NCBI GenBank assembly: GCA_013076295.1
Contig: RQOL01000374.1
Location: forward strand, 4,764,743 to 4,828,742
Direction: 5' to 3'
Length of the DNA stretch: 64,000 nucleotides
Origin: Sanderia malayensis
Lineage: Eukaryota > Cnidaria > Scyphozoa > Semaeostomeae > Pelagiidae
Position numbers and translations under genes: made by a program. This document shows positions 55,174-64,000 of this stretch, in pieces; position 1 is the first letter of the stretch; each line of letters starts with the position of its first letter. The notes under the pieces are model-generated. The model was not told the DNA's origin. It searched no databases and worked only from the letters and a program-made list of their open reading frames with translations.

Positions 55174-56010
55174 TTACATAAAGTCATATATTAGTCCTTT
55201 GTGGAAATTGTCATACCATTTTTCGAATTGTATGATGCTTGATGAGTTTACAACTTCCAGAGGTAGCTTATTCCAATCATTTACGATTCGTTGAGTGAAA
55301 AAGTTTCGTTGAGTGCTTTGATTTTTGAAGATTTTAAAACCATGGCCTCTTGTCTTTGAAGTATTTAACATGAAGAATATTGATGAGTCGCAGTCTATGT
55401 AATCATTGAGAATTTTGTACACTAGAATCATATCCCCACGCTTGCGCCGGTATTCTAATGTTGGAAGCTGAAGTGCCATCAAACGCTCTCTATAAGATAA
55501 ATCCTTGAGTCCTTTTATTAACTTTGTCGCTCTCCATTGTACTCCCTCGAGTGATTTTATGTGGTGCACTAAGTGAGGATGCCATATTGAACCTGCATAC
55601 TCCAAGATCGGCCCGACTAGAGATTTATATAAGGTTTTGAAAACAACTGCATCAATATATTTTATTGTTCGTCTGATTGACGCTAAGATTCTGTTTGCTT
55701 TTTCAACATGATCCGCAATTTGTTCGTCAAATTTCAATTTGTTATCAATGATTACACCTAAGTCTTTTTGATTTCCAGACTCTGAGATTTGAACAGGTTC
55801 ATTTGTATCAAGATCATGCAAATAATAGGTGTTCTGTGAGGATTCAGTGCCTATATGCAATTTGGAACATTTCTGCAAGTTGAAGAACAATTTCCATTTT
55901 TTTGACCACTCTTCAATGGACGATATATCCGACTGGATAAAAGATCATTTCAATCAGATGGATAATATAACTTTATATCATCTGCAAATTTTTTTACTTT
56001 GCACTTTTGA
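55174..56010 (-). mobile_element. 5'-truncated LINE, RT C-terminal half
   Basis: An open minus-strand frame of 238 codons (55174-55890) encodes the RT region after the catalytic motif: KDLGVIIDNKLKF, LEYAGSIWHPH, YRERLMALQLPTLEYRR and VNDWNKLP. Just upstream, in another frame, FADDIKLYY (about 55965-55990) is the catalytic block. Upstream of about 56010 the similarity ends, so the copy is 5'-truncated. It differs in sequence from the LINE at 50622. Confidence 0.82.
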
Positions 56011-56277
56011 ATATTACTATTTGGCTATAGATTTTGTTAAGTTTGGAAGCGTCGCTTGTCGCTACGTAGAATAACATCTGTGTTTGAGCAACTCAATCTG
56101 TGTGTGATCTCTGGCTGGCTATAAGCTGATGGCAAAGGAACTTGGATTAGCTTGGCCTACCACTTACTAAACGTTTCTGTTGTTTGTTATGAGGAAAAAC
56201 AGAACAATATAATCCATTGTAATTTCCCAGAAAGCCTGATAGGTATAACTTACCAGTTTCTTAACAATGAAAAGAAA

Positions 56278-56405
56278 GTGAAGGAGTTGGACACCCATCC
56301 CCTTTGTTTTCTCACCCAACTCCTTCACTATGACCTGAAAACACTGTTACTAACTAAAGTCTTGTTGGCTCCTGCGCTGCGCTCTCTCTCGTCCAACTCC
56401 TTCAC
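56278..56405. repeat. Inverted repeat GTGAAGGAGTTGG with two partner arms
   Basis: GTGAAGGAGTTGGAC at 56278-56292 can pair with CCAACTCCTTCAC at 56316-56328 (short loop) or with GTCCAACTCCTTCAC at 56391-56405 (all 15 bases). The alternative arms make two mutually exclusive hairpins. Confidence 0.7.
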
Positions 56406-58230
56406 TCCTGGCTGGTAACTCATAGAATTACAATCAACCTTCCAGCTAAGTATCGATTAATTATAAATTTCTTCATTGACATGGAAATTGCCATTTAGTG
56501 CCCTCTAATTCTTGTGCAAATGTGCATGCAAAATTCTTTCCTTTAGCTAGATGAAAGTGACTGGGAAGTTTCTGATTTCATGCCGAGTGACAATTAATTA
56601 GATGAATGGCTTCCATAGAACATACACATTTTTTCTTTACTTTTAAATTTCGAAGATGCTTTTGGTCATTTAGTAGTTAACATGTAGCATAACAGGAAAT
56701 AAGTAGGGCTTTGCATACCTAAGATACCTCAAAGAAGTCATGAAAAATGCCTGGTATTCAAGCATATACATTACCATTTAGAAAAATCCCTTATAACCAT
56801 CATTAATATCAATGTTTCAAAATCGCTGATCCGCCATGTTTGTCACGTGACACATACTTTAACTAGCAATAGCTCAATATCGGTAAGTGCAATAGTAGTG
56901 CTGTGCAATAGTTTTTTGCTTCTTTTTGGGTGCTTAACAAAATGGCATAGTTTATTTTTCAATACTGCGGAGTATAACTTTGGGTGACCGAAAATGCTGG
57001 CATCATCAATCACGTGACTTCTATTGTTTTACAAAAATGTACCCAAGTCTCAAAATAATCGCCCAACCTTCAATTACCCGAATCTGAAGTAAAATCAAAG
57101 GTTAGGCACTTTGCCGGATTGTTACAAGGAATTCCCTGTCTATTTTGAGAAATTACGTTACATCGAGACGTTTTAATGTAGATCAGAGTGGATGTTGCGT
57201 TGTAATTAGTGACCTGAAGGGGACACATGAAAGACTGATGCTGTTGAAATATGCCATTTGAAAAGGGTCTAAATATTGGCTTTTCACAGCTTTCGATTTT
57301 TATTACTTCATTTCTCTCCGCTGAAAGGCTATTGGTTTTTTAAACTTTAATTAGATTTATTATGTGTTTTACGGACCTTGTGTCTAATATATTATAACAA
57401 CAAATCAAATACATGTTTTTTTTATAAAAGAAAAACCAGTTTATAGGAAAGTTAAGAAAACTAGTACCAGAGACCCCAAAAATGAAGAAGCTTATTGGAC
57501 TAAATAATTTTTTTAGAAACACCATCAATTGTTTTAAGCTGGAGAATAATAAGAAAATTTCTCCCTCATAAAAGTTTGTTGACACATGTATAACAAAAGC
57601 CACATATGTATTGCAAAGAAAAACAATCCTGCCAAAATATAGACCGTAATAAGTGGCCGGTAGGGAGACAAACATTTAATTCTAAATTCTGGTGAGAAAT
57701 GATAAAAACTTTAGCACTGTACTTGACCCCAAAGATAGGTTTCATATATAAAAAAACGTTTGTAGTTTAAATTTAGTTTCAAATTAAATTTTAGTTTAAA
57801 TTTTTACAAGTTTCATATAAAAACGTTCAGTTTAAATTTAAATTGGTTTAAGTTGTCGTAATTGTTGTTTGAAATTAATTCACATGACTGAAACATTTTT
57901 CATCATTGTTAACCGATTAACAGGCTAAACGGTAGGGGGTACATTCTTCTTTTTGAAACTGTTATGTTATTCTGTTTATGATATGCTTTTTAATGTAATA
58001 TCTGGTTTATTGTCTCCCTTCTATTTTGGGGCCTAAGCGAAAAGGGTATTCCGTTTCAAGAGCTTTAAATTATAATGACAATAAAATTTGATGACGAAAT
58101 TTGATATCACACAAAAGCTAATCTCTAAATTTGGCTCAAAATTGCAAATTATTAGACCCGAGAAAGCCAGTCTTAAAGTGAATATGTGATGCCCTCTGAC
58201 AAAGTTTACTGCAAGTTGTATCTCAGCTTC
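56406..58230. other. Non-coding stretch
   Basis: No gene is seen. Local repeats of GTTTAAATTT occur at 57763-57850. A minus-strand open frame at 57340-57675 is hydrophobic with no recognisable domain. Confidence 0.45.
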
Positions 58231-58234
58231 TTTA

Positions 58235-61200
58235 GAGGGAGGAGGTATAGCAACGTCTGTCGCTGTTAAAAATGTTCCTAATGCCATACACGAGTCACTC
58301 AAGCTCAGGGATTCATTACCTTGGCCACCAACGCCACAGGATATTTTAGAATCCAACAGGGTCGCTGATACTAACCTTCACAACTTACTTGCGTGGATAG
58401 TTCAACCCAATGCAACTCTAAATGCGAAAGGTCTTGTATTTCTGCCTAAATCCAAAGCAAGCAAAATTATGCAGGTGGCTCAGAATATTGAATGCCTTCT
58501 GCCAAATGCAAAGCCATCACTGGATCAAGCTTTACTTTCATTGACAATGCATAGGAAAACTGGATCTAGTGCAGTAGTAAATACGTTACATCATCTTGGA
58601 CACAGCATTTCGTGTACAGAGACTGTTTTCATCGAAGATAAATGGGCCGAATGAGAGAGACATTCTTGTTTTGAAATACCATCTAACATTATGAGAGGCC
58701 TGCCAACTGCACATGCTGCTGATAATATTGACTGGAAAAACAAAGAGTTGAGTGGTTACAATGAAACTCATAGCACCAACTCAATACTCATTCAGCGTAA
58801 GATCAGAAGTAATGCACTGATAAAGCTCAAGTATCTCTGACACCCAGCTATGATTTTGTAAGAAAGGATCATAGATCTTTCAAGTCGCAGCCAGTAACAC
58901 TTCCAGTATTTACTGGTTCAAGGCACAGCTCATGCAATACATTTGCTAATCCAGACGAAAACAGTACCAACAAAGAGTTTGAATTATCTTCCAAGAGAAA
59001 CCTGTGCTGGGCTCTTTGCCGCTATAAATCTGCAGTATGGTCATCAAACCAGGCAATCCCTGGGAGTCCAAGAAATCTAATATATATATTCGGTGATATC
59101 ACGTGACGACGCACTTTCCCTGCCAAAAACAATAGATTTGACCCGAAACAATAGGTTGAACGCCCAAAAACGATGGTCCGAAACGGCGAACCGTGTAATC
59201 ACAAAGGCTTTTTTGTATTTGGGTATATGGCAATGAAATTCACACTGAATGTTTACTTTATTAATTTAACCAGGGTAATGGATTTTGTTTTTCGATTTTC
59301 TCCTGAAATTTTGAATTATTCCATTAATTATTCTGCTAATTGTGCTATCACGAAAAAACTACAGTTTACAGTGGCGAAGAATTCCAAATTTGCGTTGCGA
59401 ACTCCATTTTTGAACCACGTATTCGCTGTTCACGTGACCCGTTTCGCCTTTTGCTGCACGTTGATTGGCTCTTTTTGCCCGACCGACGTGGTAGGCCTAA
59501 GGTAAACAAGCCTAAAGTTTTAATCAACAAATTATGATAAGGGATTATCAGGCGAGCATAGCGAGCCAACCCATTGTAAGTGGGGTTGAAAGGGGCATGA
59601 GCGTAAGCGAATGCAGCGCACGAAGTGCGCCAACCACATTAAGTTTTTTTCACTTGCCCCCCACCGGGAAGCGAGCCAACGGGAGCGCCCCGGCTAGTAA
59701 CAAGAGATACTGTGTCACGTAAAGTCAATGTATGGTATTTACCAGGTATCACTGCATCACCAACAAACATGAACGTGATTCTTGGTATCTTAAACAGAAC
59801 TGTCAAGTGCATGAAAGAGCTGCAACTGAGTTACATTTTTTTAGAAGTCAATCAAGCCATACACAGCAAATTTTTACAAGTGATGTTCAAATACAACAGC
59901 AAAGGAAGAAAAGATTTCGACAATGTAATCGTAAGAATGGGAGGCTTTCATGTGCTCATTTGCATGCTAAGAACAATCTATAATTAATTCAAAGGGTCAG
60001 GAATCGTTGAACTTCTTTCAGAGGAAGGTGTTGGTGCTGAAGGAACCATTAAATCTGCAATTAATGGATCAAATGTGAAGCAAGGTGTATGATAGTACAA
60101 GTTGATTTTTGAGGCCCTTCTCCGAACAAAGCTTGCATATCTAGAGAAGACAACAGATCGATGTGAAATGGTACAAGCTCAAGATGGTAACGAAGGTGCT
60201 TTCGTGATAATGAAAGACCCAGTAGAAGACAGCACCCTCGATAAGGCCATAGACAAACCCTGCCAAAAATTGACAGAAAACAATGTCAATACAGTTGTTT
60301 TCCATCCTGAAATGAAGGCAAATACATCAATTCCAGGAGATATGTCTTCTTGGATGGACTCTTTGATTGAAATGATTGATCCGATGCTGAATACAATTCA
60401 TTTCAAACGCACGGGAAATTGGGAAGGTTATCTACAAGCATTAAATGAGTTTTTGCCATGATGTTTCGCTCTCAATAGACAAAATTATGCGAGAAATCTC
60501 AGTTATTTCACGCTGATATGAGAGCACTTAAAAAGAGAAACCCAACTGCCTACAGCGACCTTGAATGAGGTGGATTCAGCCGATCACTAAGCAGTACTAC
60601 GCATTCCCAGCTTCCAATGGATCAGGTTATAGAGATGACAATAAATCGATTTTCTAAAGAGACAGGTGGTTTATCGGAACAAACTGAAAACAATGGTGCT
60701 AGCGGGAGATGGATGCAAATTAATCACTATATTGCTGCTCTTAAACAGCATTTGGAAGCAAAAGTAAGGAAGTCAAGGAATTCAGGTCATGCAGAGTTGG
60801 GCTGGAAACAAATGCAGAAGGACGAAGCAGACGTCCAGCATGTAGTAGAAGGATTAAACTCTTGGATTCCTGAGTTGTGGTTTCCGATTCAACCTCTTGT
60901 CAATATCTGTAATGGCATATTAGCTACTGCTGAATTGGTTGACAATGTGAAATCGACAAAAAGCCGAGGAACAGAGGCAAAGAATCAATTTCTTGAGTGC
61001 TTCATGCAGCCTGCAGAAAGTGATGCAGGAAATGAAAACCTGCACTGTCAGACCCTACAGCATCAAAAGAAACTCCCGTACAGTCAACATCGTCGCTCTC
61101 ATACCATGATCCAATTAAAAGACAAGCAGTAATTACATTCGAAAATATGATACCAAGAAAGAAAACAACATCTATTCCTGAAGATGAAGGCAAATCATTC

Positions 61201-61967
61201 GCAGCTGTACTGGCAGAGTACAATTCCAAGAAGCTAGATCTTCAAAAAATAATGCATTGGCCAATTACAAGTAAGCCGTGGTCTCTTTGCAATGACAAAG
61301 GTGACAGTAGAGGATCTTCCAAATCATTGTTTCCAAATAATATGCAATTACCCTCTCCAAATGGAGCATCAGCAATCCCTCCACAAGATATTGATTGCTG
61401 CATTGTTGATTCGATGCGAGTTGTGAGGATAATGCCGATCAATGACCTGAATCCGCCTAATCCATCGTCATGTGACCTTCTTTCAAGTCTACATTCCCAA
61501 GAACCAAATGAAGAAGAATTGGTCGATTTTACATTGCACTACGTTTACAACAGACCGAAAAACGAAACGACCCCAGGTGAAAGCAGATATACAATGCTGT
61601 TCAATGGAAATGCAAAAGCAAAATGTTTGTGTCAACAAAAAAGCCAGCTCCTGACATTAAATCGTTAAAAATGAAGTTGAAGCGAGCGAATCTGGTAACC
61701 CAGTCCATGGTGAATTGTTTGAATTTCAGATCCGAGCAGCTCAACCCAACAGCTTATGGATCGGAAAGCAGAAACGACAGCCTGCAGCCAAATTGGTTTG
61801 AAGGCAACGCATTACCTACAGAAGAAGAGCTCAGTGAAATGTTTCAAGAATCCGAGAACACTCATACATATGGCGAAGAGCAGAAATCTGAAACAAATAG
61901 TGAAGAAAGTATAGAAGGATATCTTTTCTGCAGTGTTATTTTGGACTCTTTAGGTTGGTCCAGATAA
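58235..61967 (+). pseudogene. Decayed large uncharacterised protein
   Basis: Open frames on plus read in order as one protein: about 58235-58654, 58680-59080, (repeat insertion), 59722-59987, 60102-60461, 60470-60590, 60617-61132, 61147-61668 and 61623-61967. Readable blocks include KNVPNAIHESLKLRD, IVRMGGFHVL, NRQNYARNLSYFHADMRAL, MDQVIEMTINRFSKETGG and QKIMHWPITSKPW. I recall this pattern from large uncharacterised proteins that are multicopy in cnidarians and molluscs; its biochemical function is unknown to me. Stops at about 58652, 59985, 60459 and 60567 and several shifts show decay. Confidence 0.5.
59094..59720 (+). mobile_element. Interspersed repeat, copy A (about 0.6 kb)
   Basis: It interrupts the protein of 58235-61967: the reading stops at about 59080 and resumes at about 59722. 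It begins GATATCACGTGACGACGCAC and shares most of its length, inverted, with 61976-63258. No coding content. The right boundary is approximate. Confidence 0.65.
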
Positions 61968-61975
61968 TGTACCGC

Positions 61976-63258
61976 TCTTTGCAGCTTAGTTAATAAACTA
62001 GGGGTCATCACTCGCTTCGCTCGTTTGCCCCAGTTCGTCAAGTAAAAAAAGCTTAATCTGGTTGGCGCACTGCGTGCGCCGCATGCGTTTACGCTCATGC
62101 CCCTTGTAACCCCACGTACAATGGGTTACCTTGCTGCGCTCGCCTGTCTATCTATTATCAAGAAACATAGACTGATAGGGCGCACTTCTTGGGCTGCATC
62201 CGGTTACGCTCATGCCCCTATCAACCCCACTTACAATGGGTTAGCTCGCTGCGCTTGCCTGTCTATCTATTATCAAGAAACATGGATTGATAGGGCGCAC
62301 TTTGTGTGCTGCATTCGCTTACGCTCATGCCCCTTTCAACCCCACCGACAATGGGTTAGCTCACTGCACTCGCATGTGGTTGGCGCACTTCGTGTGCTGC
62401 ATTCGCTTACACTTGTGCCCCATTCAACCCCACCTACAATGGGTAAGCTCGCTACGCTCGCCTGTCTATCTATTACCAAGAAACATTTGCTGATAGGGCG
62501 CACTTCGTGCGCTGCATTCGCTTACGCTCATATCCCCTTATCATAATTTGTTTATTAAAACTTTGGGTTTGTTTACAATAGGCCTAAGCGTCGCAAGCAT
62601 GGCGAAGCAACAATGGCGGTCGCCTACTACCTAAACTACAACCATATCGCTCAAAAAACAAAACAAAGCTATCACCTATGTTCTCAATTGTTTCCTGTAA
62701 TTTCCCAGAGGTCTCTCAAACAATTAGCAAGTCTTTACAAAGATAATTATTATCCTTACAAAGTTATCCTTTCCGTTCAAAACAAAAACACGCATCTTCT
62801 CCAAAAGTACCTGCTGTTCAACCCAAGGGCAAATTTGCATGATATTGAAATACGCGTGACAGTTCACATGAAGTCGCCAAAGAGCCAATCAAATTACAGC
62901 AAAAGGTGAAACAGGTCACATGAACAGCGAATACCTTGCTCGAAAATAGAGTTTGTGATGCGAATTTGGAAGTTTTGCCACCGTAAACCGTAGTTTTTTC
63001 GTGATAGCACAATTAGCAGAATAATTAATGGAATAATTCAAAAATTTGGGAGAAAATCGAAAAACAAAATCCATTACCCTGGTTAAATTAGAAAACTAAA
63101 CATTCAGTGTGAATTTCATTGCCATATACCCACATACAAAAAGGCCTTTGTGATTACACGGTTCGGCATTTCTGCCCATTGCTTTGGGGCATTTGACCTA
63201 TTGTTTTGGGTCAAATCTATTGTTTTTGGCAAGCAAAGTGCGTCATCATGTGACATCG
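61976..63258 (-). mobile_element. Interspersed repeat, copy B (inverted, expanded)
   Basis: Read on minus from 63258 it matches copy A from its start (GATGTCACATGATGACGCAC) through the GTGCTATCACGAAAAAACTAC region to the CGCACTTCGTGCGC part. It is longer because the last part is present several times as a 115-base tandem array. Together copies A and B form long inverted repeats around 2.3 kb of coding remnant. Confidence 0.7.
62086..62545. repeat. 115-base tandem array inside copy B
   Basis: The block GCTCATGCCCC (or a close variant) recurs at 62093, 62208, 62323, 62411 and 62526, spacings 115, 115, 88 and 115. Each unit contains GGGCGCACTTCGTGCGCTGC-like sequence and a GCTCGCTGCGCTCGCC block. 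Copy A holds a single unit. Confidence 0.88.
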
Positions 63259-63285
63259 CAGAATAGTAATATTAGACTATCAAAG

Positions 63286-63405
63286 CCGGCGGACACGTTA
63301 AGCAATCCATTCTAATTAAAGTTGATGAAATTGTGATAAGATCAGCCAGCGGACACGTTAAGCAATAGGTTCTAATTAAAGTTGCTTAATTTACGATAAG
63401 ATCAG
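63286..63405. repeat. 60-bp repeat, two units
   Basis: GGACACGTTAAGCAAT starts at 63291 and again at 63351; the rest of the two 60-base units (TCTAATTAAAGTTG, GATAAGATCAG) also matches well. Confidence 0.85.
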
Positions 63406-63439
63406 TGGTAGGAGACGCAAAGAAAAAGAATTTTGTTTG

Positions 63440-64000
63440 AAATAATTGAAGTGGTCATAGTTGCAAGCATTCTCCAACCATATGATGCATGGGATCCCCG
63501 AGTCCCCATTTCCATTCCAAGGTTGTTCCAGGTCCACGATGACTTAAATTGAAATCATTGAAAACCTCATAGTTGCCAGTATTGCGAAGGTTGTTCCAGG
63601 TCCATGATGATTTAAATTGAAATGCTTAAAGTCCTCATAGTTGCAACCATTCCCCGACCACATGGTCCATGGAATCTCTGAATTCCGGTTTGCATTCCAA
63701 GGTTCTTCCAGGTGCATCAAGATATAAATTGAAATCATTGAAAATCTCGTAGTGGCCAGCATTCCTCGACCACATGGTCCATGGGAGTCCCGAGTTCTGA
63801 TCTCCATTCCAAGGTTGTTCCAAGTCCATGTTTTCTCTGATGATTTAACTTGAAATCATTGAAATCTTCAAAGTTGCATCCATTCCCCACAGCATGGCCC
63901 ATGGAATCCCCTTATCCCAACTTCCATTCCAAGGTTGTTCTAGGTCCATGTTTTCTCCTATGCTTTAATTTGAAATGATTCTGATCCTCATATTTCCATC
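63440..64000. repeat. Minisatellite of 112-120-base units, running off the window
   Basis: GGTTGTTCCAGGTCCA or a close variant starts at 63521, 63589, 63701, 63813 and 63933. Unit lengths are 68 (one short unit), 112, 112 and 120. Each unit also has an ACCACATGGTCCATGG block and a TTAAATTGAAATCATTGAAA block. Open frames in it are by-products of the repeat. Confidence 0.85.

Noticed and set aside
62097..62546. 149-codon ORF in the 115-base array
   Set aside because: Its repeated peptide arises from the tandem units and it continues only because two unit lengths keep the frame by chance.
59094..63258. A single 4.2-kb transposon with long inverted repeats
   Set aside because: The protein reading continues from 59080 to 59722 across the left repeat, so that repeat is a separate insertion into an existing coding remnant.
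62100..64000. CRISPR-like array
   Set aside because: Units are 112-120 or 115 bases and homologous over their length, with no short repeat and unique spacer pattern; the genome is eukaryotic.

Overview
The window is metazoan, non-bacterial DNA: AT-rich, with spliceosomal introns and wall-to-wall transposable elements. The set of elements present (a Helentron, PIF/Harbinger with MADF/Myb partners, ISL2EU with a YqaJ nuclease, TTAA-type elements with THAP domains, pogo-like, and EN-RT LINEs) fits an aquatic invertebrate such as a cnidarian or mollusc, but the sequence alone does not fix the species. I see no confident single-copy host gene and no tRNA, rRNA or CRISPR.

Layout. 1-14044 is a direct copy of 23396-37530. 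It differs mostly by one-base indels and ends exactly at a 100-N gap (14045-14144). After the gap, 14145-16192 holds small, tightly packed ORFs with TATA boxes, split by a 5'-truncated LINE. A quiet stretch follows, then a pogo-like transposon bounded by TA (18841-19968), a decayed ORF (20119-21270) and a PIF/Harbinger element (21414-24146).

The centrepiece, about 24.9-37.5 kb, is a large Helentron. One long polyprotein starts with a hydrophobic leader and a 2A-type ribosome-skipping motif. It then carries two OTU cysteine-protease domains, a 39-residue repeat array, the Helitron Rep (HUH) domain, a Pif1-like helicase and a C-terminal endonuclease. A separate spliced gene downstream encodes an RPA-like single-strand DNA-binding protein. 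A second, apparently intact Harbinger element (30186-32716: DDE transposase plus MADF/Myb-like protein) sits in the linker between Rep and helicase and splits the polyprotein.

From 38.6 to 49.3 kb one decayed gene has been interrupted in layers: an ISL2EU element (about 40421-45844), which is itself interrupted by a 1.6-kb element with 6-bp target duplications (42971-44551), and then a TTAA-bounded element (46206-47714). From 49.3 to 56 kb there is a THAP-bearing remnant and three LINE fragments, one of them a near full-length EN-RT LINE (50622-54046) with its own 2A-like leader. From 58.2 to 62 kb lies a second decayed multi-exon-scale ORF, interrupted by one member of a repeat family and followed by another member in inverted orientation with 115-bp tandem units. 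The window ends in a 112-120-bp minisatellite.
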